64,000 bases of DNA from Halomonas alkalicola (GCF_030704205.1 NZ_CP131913.1:372001-436000), one strand, 5' to 3'. Counted from the first letter of the stretch, positions 1 to 8,442 are shown. Notes: a model not told the origin generated them from the sequence alone. Translations and numbers: made by a program.

Positions 1-58
1 CAACCGCCGCGGCCGGCCGCTGAGGGGCCTGCCACGGCGGCGTGTCGAGCCTGCGGGA

Positions 59-727
59 TCAATAGAGGACGTCGCGAATCACCTGGTAGATGATCTCGTT
101 GGCGGCGTCGACCAGGATCGCATCGGGCCCCACTCGGCGCCATTCGTAGCCGTCATAGCGCGGCAGGTAGCCCAGCGCACGGTCGTCGAAGCGCTTGGCG
201 ATGCCCGGAGGCAGCGGCTTGCCGCGCTCGAGGTTCATGCGGATGCCCGGCGGCAGGGCGGCGCGATCATCTTCGCGAACCCAGTCGCGACCCTCGCCGA
301 AGAGGCGGCGCAGCTCCCGCTCGTCGATGCTGGGACCGCTGCGGTAGCGCTCGTCGCGACGCTCACGGTCGCGATAGCCCGCGTCGCGCCGGTCACGGTA
401 GCTTTCTCTGTCCCGGTAGCTCTCCCGATCCCGGTAGCCTTCCCGGTCACGCTCGCGGTCGCGCCAGTCACCCTCCCGGCGTTCACCGTCGCGGTAGCGC
501 TCCTGCTCACGAAGCTCCTGCTGGCCGCGATCACCGCCCCGCCCCTGGGGCCCCTGCTCTCGCCGCTCCTGGCTCTGTCCTTGTCCTTGCCCCTGCCCTT
601 GAGCCTGAGAGGCCCCCTGGCCTCGGCCGGGGTGGTCGGCGGGCTGTGCCAGGGCGGGGCCTGCCGCCATCACCAGCGCAAGGCTAGAAGCCGCCAGGGC
701 CAGGCGCAGATCGATTCGCTTGCTCAT
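59..727 (-). CDS. CigR/RcnB-like exported protein
   Basis: Predicted secreted protein of 222 residues. Residues 1-28 form a signal peptide (basic start, hydrophobic core, cleavage after ALA). Residues about 35-140 are low-complexity, rich in Gly/Gln and then in Arg/Asp/Glu/Tyr with a repeated Tyr-Arg-Asp-Arg-Glu unit. The C-terminal part, about 155-222, has the GKPLPPGIAKR stretch and a tail of the form YEWRRVGPDAILVDAA followed by hydrophobic residues, typical of RcnB/CigR-family periplasmic proteins. The start at 727 is chosen over 745 because GGAGG lies five bases upstream. RcnB takes part in Ni/Co homeostasis and CigR in Salmonella virulence control; the function here is unknown and no metal-efflux gene is adjacent. 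Confidence 0.75.
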   Translation of the reverse strand: MSKRIDLRLALAASSLALVMAAGPALAQPADHPGRGQGASQAQGQGQGQGQSQERREQGPQGRGGDRGQQELREQERYRDGERREGDWRDRERDREGYRDRESYRDRESYRDRRDAGYRDRERRDERYRSGPSIDERELRRLFGEGRDWVREDDRAALPPGIRMNLERGKPLPPGIAKRFDDRALGYLPRYDGYEWRRVGPDAILVDAANEIIYQVIRDVLY

Positions 728-827
728 GTGAACCTCCGGTTCCATGGGGGGATGCCTATCAGACTAGTCGCCAATGATGCAGCCGGTGTGGAACTACTGT
801 CGGCCTGTGGCAACACCCTGAATGCAA

Positions 828-858
828 AGAGGCCCGGCATGCGGCATGCCGGGCCTCT
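828..858 (-). terminator. Rho-independent terminator of the U32 peptidase gene
   Basis: Near-perfect palindrome (arms 828-842 and 844-858, core GGCCCGGCATG) 17 bases after the stop codon of the minus-strand gene at 875. Read on the minus strand it is followed by TTTGCATT, a modest U-tract. Confidence 0.7.
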
Positions 859-874
859 GCGGGTCGAACCTGGC

Positions 875-2317
875 TCAGCCCTTGAGGTCACGCATCAGCA
901 GCGCGAACTCGATGCGCTCGGGCGCGATCGCCTCGCCCGGTACCGGGATGCGCACCACGTGGCCGGAGCCCGGTGCCACCCCCACGGATTCGCCACGCTT
1001 GTTCTCGATATGCTCGAGCACGAAGCGGCGGTTGCCACCGGGCAGCATCAGCTCCATGCCGTCCCCCACCTCGAAGCGGTTCTTGACGTCCACCTCCAGC
1101 ACGCCTCGGTCGGGGTCATAGCCGATCACCTCGCCGACGAACTGCTGGTGCACCCCCACCGAGTTGCCCTGCTCGTAGTTCTGGTACTCGTCATGCACGT
1201 GGCGGCGATAGAAGCCTTCCGTGTAGCCGCGGTTGGCGAGGTTGTCGAGCTCATCCATCAGGCGCATGTCGAAGGGCCGGCCAGCCACGGCATCATCGAT
1301 GGCGCGACGGTAAACCTGGGCGGTGCGCGCCACGTAGTAGTGGGACTTGGTGCGCCCCTCGATCTTCAGCGAGGTGACGCCCATCTGGGTCAGGCGCGGC
1401 ACGTGCTGGACGGCGCGCAGGTCCTTGGAGTTCATGATGTAGGTGCCGTGCTCGTCCTCGAACACCGGCATCAGCTCGCCCGGGCGGGTGCGGTCCTCGA
1501 TCAGCGCCGAGAGCTCGTCCTGGCCCTCCACCCCGCCGGCGGTGGCCGTGGTCTGGGACAGGCCGGCGAAGGAGGTGCTGCCGCCGCCGGAGGCGATCAA
1601 CCCGCCCTGAGCCCCGCCCTGCTCGGAGGTCCAGACGCCGCTGGCCGCATGGGCGGCCGCCGAGTTGGCCGGCACCAGGTCGCCGGTCTCGTCCTGGGCG
1701 GCGGCCACGGTGTTGTACTTCCAGCGGCAGGCGTTGGTGCAGGTGCCCTGGTTGGGGTCGCGGTGGTTGAAGTAGCCGGAGAGCAGGCAGCGCCCGGAGT
1801 AGGCGATGCACAGCGCGCCGTGAACGAAGGTCTCGATCTCGAGGTCGGGGCACTCGGCACGGATCTCGCCGATCTCCTCGAGGGACAGCTCACGCGACAG
1901 GATGATGCGGCTGATGCCCTGGCGCTGCCAGAACTTCGCCGCCGCCCAGTTGACCACGTTGGACTGCACCGAGAGGTGGATCACCTGGTCGGGCCAGCGC
2001 TCGCGCACCATCATGATCAACCCCGGGTCGGACATGATCAGGGCATCGGGACCGGCCTCGATCACCGGCTCCATGTCGCGCAGGTAGGTCTTCAGCTTGC
2101 TGTTGTGGGGCGCGATGTTGGAGGCCACGTAGAACTGCTTGCCCCGCTCATGGGCGTAGGCGATGCCCTTGTGCAGGTTGTCGATCTTGAAGTCGTTGTT
2201 GCGCACGCGCAGCGAGTAGCGCGGCTGGCCGGCATAGACGGCATCGGCGCCATACGCGAAGGCGTAGCGCATGTTCTTGAACGTTCCCGCGGGGGAGAGC
2301 AGTTCGGGGGCTTGCAT
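875..2317 (-). CDS. trhP: tRNA hydroxylation protein TrhP (peptidase U32 family, YegQ)
   Basis: A 480-residue U32-family protein matching YegQ/TrhP along its length, starting with the APELLSPAGTFKNMRYAF signature. Known role: in E. coli TrhP acts in prephenate-dependent 5-hydroxylation of uridine 34 of certain tRNAs. Cys170, Cys177, Cys193 and Cys197 sit in the conserved block around YSGRCLLSGYFNHRDPNQG, likely Fe-S ligands. Residues about 205-270 are an Ala/Gly/Ser-rich stretch with no conserved look, occupying the region that is also variable in the E. coli protein. The C-terminal RTKSHYYVARTAQVYR block and beta-rich end are normal. The gene is monocistronic, with a terminator downstream and divergent from the que operon. 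Confidence 0.9.
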   Translation of the reverse strand: MQAPELLSPAGTFKNMRYAFAYGADAVYAGQPRYSLRVRNNDFKIDNLHKGIAYAHERGKQFYVASNIAPHNSKLKTYLRDMEPVIEAGPDALIMSDPGLIMMVRERWPDQVIHLSVQSNVVNWAAAKFWQRQGISRIILSRELSLEEIGEIRAECPDLEIETFVHGALCIAYSGRCLLSGYFNHRDPNQGTCTNACRWKYNTVAAAQDETGDLVPANSAAAHAASGVWTSEQGGAQGGLIASGGGSTSFAGLSQTTATAGGVEGQDELSALIEDRTRPGELMPVFEDEHGTYIMNSKDLRAVQHVPRLTQMGVTSLKIEGRTKSHYYVARTAQVYRRAIDDAVAGRPFDMRLMDELDNLANRGYTEGFYRRHVHDEYQNYEQGNSVGVHQQFVGEVIGYDPDRGVLEVDVKNRFEVGDGMELMLPGGNRRFVLEHIENKRGESVGVAPGSGHVVRIPVPGEAIAPERIEFALLMRDLKG

Positions 2318-2416
2318 GTGAGGTCACCGTTGTCAGGACGATGGCAGCCGGGGCAGAAGCGCTCCGGCGTGCAGGGGGATGGGAAGGCGCGAAAGTCTAG
2401 CAATTGCCGCCGAATC

Positions 2417-2445
2417 TGGCCAGAAAGTGTCGATTTGCGTACACT
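2417..2445 (+). promoter_or_regulatory. Candidate sigma-70 promoter of the que operon
   Basis: TGGCCA (2417-2422), a 17-base spacer and TACACT (2440-2445) match the -35/-10 consensus at 4/6 positions each, about 70 bases upstream of queC. No preQ1 riboswitch was recognised in the 198-base gap. Confidence 0.35.
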
Positions 2446-2515
2446 GCGCGCCACCGGACCGGACCCCGGACTGCCGCACCCACGGCCCCACAAATTCTCC
2501 GACCAGAGCTGACCC

Positions 2516-3247
2516 ATGACCCTTCCTGCTTCCCCCACGGCGGCCGACCGCACCACCGCGGTGATCTACTCCGGCGGCATGGACTCCTACACCGTGCTGC
2601 ACCGCGCGCTGCGCGAGGGGCTCGACGTCCACGCCCTCTCCTTCGACTACGGCCAGCGCCACGCCCGTGAGCTCGAGGTGGCCGAGAGCGTCTGCCGCGA
2701 ACTCGGCGTGCCTCACCAGGTGGTGGACATCCGCGCCATTCACGGCCTGATCGATGGCTCGGCGCTCACCGACGCCGGCCGCGAGCTGCCCGAGGGCGAC
2801 TACGGCGAGGAGAACCTCAGCGCCACGGTGGTGCCCAACCGCAACATGATCCTGCTGGCGCTCGCCATCGCCAAGGCGGTGAACATCGGCGCCGGCCGGG
2901 TCGACTACGGCGCCCACGGCGGGGATCACGTGCTCTACCCCGACTGCCGCCCCGAGTTCGTGGAGCGCATGAACGCCGTGGCTGGCATCGCCAACTTCGA
3001 ACCCGTCGAGATCCACGCCCCCTACCTGCGCGCCAGCAAGGCCGAGATCCTCGCCGATGGCCTGGCCATGGGGCTCGACTACGGCCAGACCTGGACCTGC
3101 TATCGGGGCGGGCGGCTTGCCTGCGGGCGCTGCGGCAGCTGCCGCGAGCGCCTGGCGGCCTTTGCCGCCAACGGGGCGATCGACCCCCTGGGCTATTCGG
3201 ATCGGTCCGCCACCGACGCCTCACCGCAGCCCGATCAGGAGGCCTGA
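2516..3247 (+). CDS. queC: 7-cyano-7-deazaguanine synthase QueC
   Basis: Converts 7-carboxy-7-deazaguanine to preQ0 with ATP and ammonia in queuosine biosynthesis. The PP-loop ATP-binding motif SGGMDS is at residues 19-24, followed by the FDYGQRH block. The C-terminal zinc site is Cys195, Cys203, Cys206 and Cys209. Length, 243 residues, is normal for the family. First gene of queC-queE-queD-like-ykgJ; its TGA overlaps the ATG of queE by one base, so translation is probably coupled. Confidence 0.96.
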   Translation: MTLPASPTAADRTTAVIYSGGMDSYTVLHRALREGLDVHALSFDYGQRHARELEVAESVCRELGVPHQVVDIRAIHGLIDGSALTDAGRELPEGDYGEENLSATVVPNRNMILLALAIAKAVNIGAGRVDYGAHGGDHVLYPDCRPEFVERMNAVAGIANFEPVEIHAPYLRASKAEILADGLAMGLDYGQTWTCYRGGRLACGRCGSCRERLAAFAANGAIDPLGYSDRSATDASPQPDQEA

Positions 3248-3939
3248 TGTACCACGTCAAGGAGGCCTTCTATACCCTGCAAGGCGAGGGCGGACAGGCC
3301 GGTCGCGCCAGCGTCTTCTGCCGCTTCACAGGCTGCAACCTCTGGTCCGGCCGGGAGTCGGACCGGGCGAGTGCCGCCTGTACCTTCTGCGATACCGACT
3401 TCCTCGGCACCGACGGTCAGAACGGCGGGCGCTTTGCGGATGCTGCGTCCCTGGCCGAGCACCTGACGGCGCTCTGGCCTGCGCAGGACGGCCCGAGCGT
3501 GAGAGGCGCCACGCCCTATGTGGTCTTCACCGGGGGCGAGCCTCTGCTGCAGCTCGACGAGGCGCTGATTCAGGCGATGCATGAGCAGGGCTTCGAGGTC
3601 GCCGTGGAGACCAACGGCACCCTGCCCGCCCCCGCCGGCATCGACTGGCTCTGCGTCAGCCCCAAGGGGGCGACGGCACTCGCCATCACCGCGGGCAACG
3701 AGCTGAAGCTGGTCTACCCACAGTCTGAGGCCCCGCCGGCGCGCTTCGCCTCGCTCGACTTCGAGCACTTCTTCCTGCAGCCCATGGACACCGGGGCCGG
3801 CGGGCGACCTGCCCCCCCGGCGAACGACGCCATCGCCGTCGCGACGACCGACACCATGGCCGCCAGCGTCGCCTACTGCCTCGCCCACCCGCAGTGGCGC
3901 CTGTCGCTGCAGACCCACAAGATTACGGGGATCGACTGA
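3247..3939 (+). CDS. queE: 7-carboxy-7-deazaguanine synthase QueE
   Basis: Radical-SAM enzyme rearranging 6-carboxytetrahydropterin to 7-carboxy-7-deazaguanine. It starts with the family signature KEAFYTLQGEGGQAGR. Cluster cysteines are Cys30, Cys45 and Cys48, giving the CX14CX2C spacing of the long-loop QueE subclass rather than CX3CX2C. A FTGGEPLLQ motif (SAM-binding GGE) follows. 230 residues. It sits between queC and the QueD-like gene with one-base stop/start overlaps on both sides (TGATG). Confidence 0.95.
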   Translation: MYHVKEAFYTLQGEGGQAGRASVFCRFTGCNLWSGRESDRASAACTFCDTDFLGTDGQNGGRFADAASLAEHLTALWPAQDGPSVRGATPYVVFTGGEPLLQLDEALIQAMHEQGFEVAVETNGTLPAPAGIDWLCVSPKGATALAITAGNELKLVYPQSEAPPARFASLDFEHFFLQPMDTGAGGRPAPPANDAIAVATTDTMAASVAYCLAHPQWRLSLQTHKITGID

Positions 3940-4784
3940 TGACGCTATTCGTCAACCGCCTGACCCAGCTCGACGTCTCCTGGTGGTGCCCGACCCGGGG
4001 CCTGGTCGGCGCCAGCTGGCAGGTGGACGTGGAGCTCGACGGGGAGCTCGGCGAGGACGGCATGCTGTTCGACTTCGGCGAGGTGAAGCCGTGGATCAAG
4101 CAGCGCCTGGATGCCGGTGCCGACCATACCCTGCTGGTGCCCACCCGGGCCCCCGGCCTGGAGCTCCATGACTGCCGCGAGGGGCTCTGCGTGCGCACCA
4201 CCCTGCCCTGGACAATGGAGCTGCGCGCCCCACGCCAGGCGCTGACCCTGCTGCCCTGGCGGGAGATCCGCGCCGAGCGCCTGGCCGACCACCTGGCGGC
4301 GGAGCTGATGCGCCGGCCGCCGCCGCGGGTCAGCGATATCCGCCTGCGCCTGCGGGAAGAGGAGATCGAGGGAGCGGCCTACACCTACAGCCATGGCCTG
4401 CGGCGCCACGCCGGCAACTGCCAGCGCATCGCCCATGGCCACCGCTCGCGGCTACATATCTGGCAGGGCGGGAAGCGCGTTCCCGAGCTGGAGCGAGAGT
4501 GGGCAGAGCGGCTCGCGGATCGCTACCTGGTCGACCAGGCCGATATCGTCACGGACGAGGAGCCGGCCTGGAAGCAGATGCTGACCAGCCGCTATCGCAC
4601 GGCCCAGGGGCAGTTCTTCCTGCGCCTGCCGAGGGAGCGCTGTGAGGTGCTGCCGACGCCGACCACGGTGGAGTGGATCGCCGACTGGCTGGCCCGGCAG
4701 ATCGCCGGCGAGACGGGGCGCGCCACTCGGGTGCAGGCCTTCGAGGGGATCGACAAGGGCGCCATCGCGCAGGCCTCGCCATGA
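3939..4784 (+). CDS. Tandem T-fold QueD/PTPS-like protein
   Basis: 281 residues, over twice the size of ordinary QueD (about 120), and apparently two 6-pyruvoyl-tetrahydropterin-synthase-like domains in one chain. The N-terminal domain (about 1-145) keeps DFGE at 45-48 and an Asp-His pair at 62-63, but the zinc-binding HGH is replaced by VGA (23-25). The C-terminal domain (about 146-281) has the zinc ligands His152, His166 and His168 and candidate nucleophile Cys161, but Arg195 follows Asp194 where the catalytic Asp-His is expected. Glu269 fits the pterin anchor. Position straight after queE argues that it supplies 6-carboxytetrahydropterin. The start at 3939 overlaps the queE stop. Assignment to the family is firm; the split-site idea is inference. 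Confidence 0.82.
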   Translation: MTLFVNRLTQLDVSWWCPTRGLVGASWQVDVELDGELGEDGMLFDFGEVKPWIKQRLDAGADHTLLVPTRAPGLELHDCREGLCVRTTLPWTMELRAPRQALTLLPWREIRAERLADHLAAELMRRPPPRVSDIRLRLREEEIEGAAYTYSHGLRRHAGNCQRIAHGHRSRLHIWQGGKRVPELEREWAERLADRYLVDQADIVTDEEPAWKQMLTSRYRTAQGQFFLRLPRERCEVLPTPTTVEWIADWLARQIAGETGRATRVQAFEGIDKGAIAQASP

Positions 4785-5074
4785 TCACGCCCACCGACGA
4801 CACGCCGGCAAGCGCAGCGGCCTGCCGGCCGGGATGCGGCGCCTGCTGCATCGCCCCCTCGATCAGCACGCCGATTCCCGGCATGCCGGATGGCAATGGC
4901 AAGCCGGCCGGCATGCGCTGCGTGCAGCTGGACGAGGACAATCTGTGCCGGCTGTTCGGCGACCCGCGCCGCCCGGCGGTATGCGAGCGCTTCGGCTTCG
5001 ATGCAGCGCTATGCGGCGAACGCCGTGAGCAGGCGCTGGAGCGCATCGCCGCCCTGGAGTGCGCCACCGGCTAG
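4781..5074 (+). CDS. YkgJ-family cysteine-cluster protein
   Basis: 97-residue protein with eight cysteines: Cys15, 19, 22 and 23 in CRPGCGACC, then Cys47, 56, 68 and 78. This is the pattern of the YkgJ/UPF0153 putative zinc- or iron-chelating family. The PSISTPIPGMP and KPAGMRC blocks are typical of its short gammaproteobacterial members. The ATG overlaps the previous stop (ATGA), so it belongs to the que operon, although no queuosine role is established. The biochemical function of the family is unknown. Confidence 0.8.
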   Translation: MITPTDDTPASAAACRPGCGACCIAPSISTPIPGMPDGNGKPAGMRCVQLDEDNLCRLFGDPRRPAVCERFGFDAALCGERREQALERIAALECATG

Positions 5075-5085
5075 CGCTCCTGATA

Positions 5086-5445
5086 TCAGACGATTCGGCC
5101 CATCGCCTTGAGCTGCACCAGCAGCTCGGACACCTGCTCGGCGGGCTTCTGATACTCCTGCATCAGCGCTCGCAGTCGCTCCTCGAAGCTCTTCTCGACG
5201 CTCTTCTCGACGCTCTTCTCGACATTCTCCTCAACGTTCTTCTGGCGGGGCGCTTCCTGCTCCTCCAGTGGAGACGCGATCACCTCGGAAGGCGCATCGG
5301 GCATCCCTGAACGTCCATCGGGGTTATCGAGTTCGCGAAGCGCCTCGGCAAAGGCATCATCGAGTTCACGGAACTTGCGCAGTTTCTCACGCTCGTCCAT
5401 CGGTTTGCGCTGGGTCTGCTGTTTCATCTGTTTCCGGTCGTTCAT
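5086..5445 (-). CDS. Short MvaT/H-NS-like protein lacking a DNA-binding domain
   Basis: About 119 residues from ATG 5445 (ATG at 5427 or 5400 also possible; no strong ribosome site separates them). The N-terminus is charged and helical; a short tandem repeat of Val-Glu-Lys-Ser/Asn follows, encoded by a 12-base repeat; the end is coiled-coil-like. The last 30 residues, FEERLRALMQEYQKPAEQVS onward, resemble the oligomerisation segment of MvaT, including that of the full MvaT encoded at 8881-9258 (shared F-ERL-LM-E-K-V-LL positions). The RKxKxYKNPxTGE DNA-binding half is missing. It could be a natural antagonist or partner of MvaT. It lies tail-to-tail with the que operon. Homology is judged by eye. 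Confidence 0.6.
   Translation of the reverse strand: MNDRKQMKQQTQRKPMDEREKLRKFRELDDAFAEALRELDNPDGRSGMPDAPSEVIASPLEEQEAPRQKNVEENVEKSVEKSVEKSFEERLRALMQEYQKPAEQVSELLVQLKAMGRIV
5178..5230. repeat. 12-base in-frame tandem repeat
   Basis: GAAGCTCTTCTCGACGCTCT-type 12-base units repeat about four times (core CTCTTCTCGACG), encoding the Glu-Lys-Ser-Val repeats of the MvaT-like short protein. Copy number could vary between strains. Confidence 0.7.
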
Positions 5446-5522
5446 GGGGACGGCTGAGGAGATGAACATCGAACCAGGCGGGCGTTAACCAGCCACTTAT
5501 AAGCGCGATGTCCCGAGTCATT

Positions 5523-5545
5523 ATTATACCGCCAACGTACTGCCC
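5523..5545 (-). promoter_or_regulatory. Candidate promoter of the short MvaT-like gene
   Basis: A perfect TATAAT (minus strand, 5528-5523) lies about 80 bases upstream of the start at 5445, in an AT-rich patch. The -35 is weak (TTCGCC-like). The rest of the 333-base gap 5446-5778 shows nothing else recognisable. Confidence 0.4.
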
Positions 5546-5778
5546 GGCGAAGGGCCGGGACCATGATGGCGCCACGACCCGACCGGCAACAGGATATCGC
5601 GACTGTGCACCAGCGCGCATACAGCTTGCCCAAACTTGCCTTTGCCAACCCTTAGGCCGCATAAAGTAACCAGGCCGTCAGGGCGCTGATCATTTTCGCA
5701 GCGACTGCAGACGTCGCCAGGCTGAAAATGAACGGACGCCCCGCACCGGGAACCATCGCGCAAGGAAGGGGCCAGACC

Positions 5779-6339
5779 ATGTTCAACGAAATGATGCGAG
5801 CAGAGATCTGGCTGCAGGAGACGCTCGCCAGTGGAGAGAGCCTCGAGGAACTGGCCGCGCGCCTGGGCTACTCCAGCTCTCAGGTACGCCGCCGATTCCG
5901 TCAGTGCTTCGGGCTATCGCCGAGCGCCTACCGGGAGAGCCTGCGCCTGGAGAAGGCCGCTCGGCTGCTCACCTTCACGCCGCGGGGCGTGCGCGAGATC
6001 GCCGGGCGCTGCGGCTATACCAACCACTCGGCCTTCAGCCGGGCCTTCCAGCGCCGCTATCGCCAGACCCCCCGGGAGTTTCGGCTCAACCGGCACAGGG
6101 CGCTCAGGGCCTCTCGCCCGCCTGCGCTGACGTTAGAGCCCACTCTCCACACCCTCCCCCCGCGCACCGCCGTGGTTACCCGCTGCTATGTCGGCACGGA
6201 ACAGCTGACGCCGCCCGAGACATGGCCACGGATGCTGTGGGGGGGGAAGAGCCGCCGTCAGGCATTCCGATGGACGCGCCGTCCCTTGCCCTGCTGCATG
6301 ACCCCTGCCAGGCATGCTCGCTGCCCAAGCTCGACCTGG
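5779..6339 (+). pseudogene. AraC-family regulator, 5' part (IS21-interrupted, frameshifted)
   Basis: Encodes an N-terminal AraC-type double helix-turn-helix (about residues 8-105, with LEELAARLGYSSSQVRRRFR and VREIAGRCGYTNHSAFSRAF) followed by the start of a GyrI-like ligand-binding domain. After residue about 154 the frame is lost at a run of eight G (6239-6246); one G fewer restores reading into EEPPSGIPMDAP. At 6339 the gene is cut by the IS21 element and resumes at 8578. AAGGAAGGGG precedes ATG 5779. DNA-binding N-terminus with a C-terminal sensor is the SoxS/Rob-like layout; its targets are unknown. Confidence 0.8.
6335..6339. repeat. Target-site duplication, left copy
   Basis: CCTGG at 6335-6339 is repeated at 8573-8577, flanking the IS21-family element. 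Five bases is within the 4-8 range of this family. Confidence 0.8.
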
Positions 6340-6391
6340 TGTCAAGCGACATCAGAAAGTGACCCCCTGGCGACAGTGAAATCTGACCCCC

Positions 6392-7189
6392 TTACCTGAC
6401 GACCTGATCGTGATGGTGGATGGTGTCGGGCTTGATCAGCCCGGCCTTGCGCTTGGCACGCAGTCGGTAACTGTCGCCTCGGATGGTGATGACGTGGCTG
6501 TGATGCAGCAGTCGGTCAAGGATCGCCGTGGCGACCACGGCGTCACCGAACACCTCGCCCCACTCGCTGACCGCTCGGTTGCTGGTGACCAACAGGCTGC
6601 CGCGCTCATAACGCCGGGTGACCAGCTGGAAGAACAGGTTGGCCGCCCCCGGCTCCAGCGGCAGGTAGCCCAGCTCGTCGATGATCAATAGCTTGGGCTT
6701 GGCGAAGTGCCTTAGCCGTTCCTCCAGGTCGCCATTGGCATGGGCCTGGACCAGTTGGGTAATCAGTGCCGTGGCGGTAGTGAACAGCACTGAGTAGCCG
6801 GCCTTGACCGCTTCCCGGCCAAGTGCCACAGCGAGATGACTCTTACCCACGCCCGGCGGGCCGAGCAGCAGCAGAGCATCGCCGTTGGCGATCCAGCGTC
6901 CGCAGGCCAACTCACGGATCTGACCGGGATCGACGGCAGGCTGGGCGCTGAAGTCGAACCCTTCCAGAGTGCGCAGGAACGGGAAGCGGGCGATGCTCAG
7001 GCCCATCTGGATGCGCCGCTGCTCCTTGTGGGCCACCTCCTGCTCGCACAGGTAGGCCAGCGTCTCGCGCAGGGTCAGCTCCCGGCGTGCGGCTTCGTCA
7101 AGCAGCGTGTCGAGCCGCTCGCGGATGGCGGTCAGCTTGAGACGCGTCAGCATGGCATCCAGGCGCTCCGTCTCGGGCATCGTCATCAC
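6392..7189 (-). CDS. istB: IS21 helper ATPase IstB
   Basis: AAA+ ATPase of 265 residues that assembles with IstA and target DNA during IS21 transposition. Walker A GPPGVGKSH and Walker B LLIIDELGYLP are intact, as is the sensor-like LLVTSNRAVSEW block. The ATG overlaps the end of istA by four bases, the usual IS21 coupling. The start at 7189 is in a run of in-frame ATGs; 7180 is an alternative. Confidence 0.95.
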   Translation of the reverse strand: MMTMPETERLDAMLTRLKLTAIRERLDTLLDEAARRELTLRETLAYLCEQEVAHKEQRRIQMGLSIARFPFLRTLEGFDFSAQPAVDPGQIRELACGRWIANGDALLLLGPPGVGKSHLAVALGREAVKAGYSVLFTTATALITQLVQAHANGDLEERLRHFAKPKLLIIDELGYLPLEPGAANLFFQLVTRRYERGSLLVTSNRAVSEWGEVFGDAVVATAILDRLLHHSHVITIRGDSYRLRAKRKAGLIKPDTIHHHDQVVR

Positions 7190-8442
7190 CAGCCACCTCC
7201 CACCACGGCTTCGTACTCGGTCAGGTCGCGCTGCAGCACGGCCGGCGGCAAGGTGGCCACGATCTCGCTGGACGCCACGACCTCCTCGGCGTCCGCTTTG
7301 GGGGATCGGTAGCCGACGATGCCCTGCAGGTGCTCCGGCAGGCAGCGCACCTGGCGGCGCCCGCCCAGCTCCGGGTGGCGGGCCACTTCACGGCCGGCGT
7401 GGTGCACCCGCAGTTCGCCGTCGGTCACGCTGACCTGGACGGGCTCACCGATCAGGCGCCAGGGCACGCTGTAGCGGTTGGTGTCGACCTCCACGGTGGC
7501 GTCGCGCTGGACCCGACGGCTCAGCTCTCGTGCCTGCTCGAAGGGCGCCCGGTCGTTGAGCGGCTGCAGGCTGGCCTGTTCGGCGATGAAGCGCACCGCC
7601 GGCAGCTCTCCGGTGGTGCCGTGGACCCGCTGGTCGGCGATCTCGCGCATCCACCAGATCAGGTGGGCCTCCAGCGCCGCCCAGGAGGCAAAGGTGCGGC
7701 CGGCGATGGCGTTACGTTTCACATAGCCGACGCCTCGCTCGTCCTTGCCCTTGGTGCGGGCGCGGTACGGCGCACAGGCCACCGGTCGGAACCCCCAGTA
7801 GCGGGCAAAGGCCGCCAGCCGCTCGTTGAACACCACCTCGCGGGTCGCCGCGTTGTGGTGATCGACCAGCGCCCGGGCGTTATCCAGCAGTACCTGCTCC
7901 GGCACGCCGCCAAAGTGGCGGAAGGCGCCTTCCAGGCCGGCGAACCACGCCGACTGCCGCTCGTGCCGGAAGGCGCGGACGTAGTGGCGGCGGGAGTAGC
8001 CCAGGGTGGCGACAAACAGGAAGACCTTGACCGACTCCCCATCGATGGTGATGTGGCGGCTGCCGAAGTCGATCTGGAGCTGCTTGCCGGGCGGAGTCTC
8101 GAACCTCACCGTGGCCTTGGCTTCGGCGGCCAGGGCCTGACGGAAGGGCGCGCAGGCGCGTTCCACCGTACGCAGGCTGACCGTGAGGCCGTGTTCGAGC
8201 TGCAGGTCTTGCAGGACCACGGCGGCGTTGCCGGCATGCTGCAGGAAGCGGGCCTTCAGCCATTCCTCCAGCCCTTCCAGCGACTTGCTGCGCTGCGGGC
8301 TTGCGTAGGGCGCCCAGCCGCCCTGGCGCAGGTAGCGCTTGACGGTGTTCCTGCTGATACCGAGTTCATCGGCGATGCGTTTCGTCCCCCAGCCACAGGC
8401 CTTCAGGCGGAGCATGGCGGCGACATCCTCTGGGCTCTGCAT
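7186..8442 (-). CDS. istA: IS21 transposase IstA
   Basis: 418-residue transposase. N-terminal helix-turn-helix (KRIADELGISRNTVKRYLRQ), central DDE integrase core beginning around LQIDFGSRHITIDGE with later blocks LLDNARALV and KGKDERGVGYVKRNA, and a C-terminal beta domain (Mu-transposase-like). The start at 8442 is preferred to 8493 because GAGGGGA precedes it; starting at 8493 would add 17 residues. No frameshift seen. Confidence 0.93.
   Translation of the reverse strand: MQSPEDVAAMLRLKACGWGTKRIADELGISRNTVKRYLRQGGWAPYASPQRSKSLEGLEEWLKARFLQHAGNAAVVLQDLQLEHGLTVSLRTVERACAPFRQALAAEAKATVRFETPPGKQLQIDFGSRHITIDGESVKVFLFVATLGYSRRHYVRAFRHERQSAWFAGLEGAFRHFGGVPEQVLLDNARALVDHHNAATREVVFNERLAAFARYWGFRPVACAPYRARTKGKDERGVGYVKRNAIAGRTFASWAALEAHLIWWMREIADQRVHGTTGELPAVRFIAEQASLQPLNDRAPFEQARELSRRVQRDATVEVDTNRYSVPWRLIGEPVQVSVTDGELRVHHAGREVARHPELGGRRQVRCLPEHLQGIVGYRSPKADAEEVVASSEIVATLPPAVLQRDLTEYEAVVGGGW

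Noticed and set aside
581..2512. 643-codon open frame opposite trhP
   Set aside because: No family features and same high-GC antisense composition; trhP is well supported.
2318..2515. preQ1 riboswitch before queC
   Set aside because: No recognisable hairpin plus A-rich tail preceding the Shine-Dalgarno region; only a candidate promoter seen.
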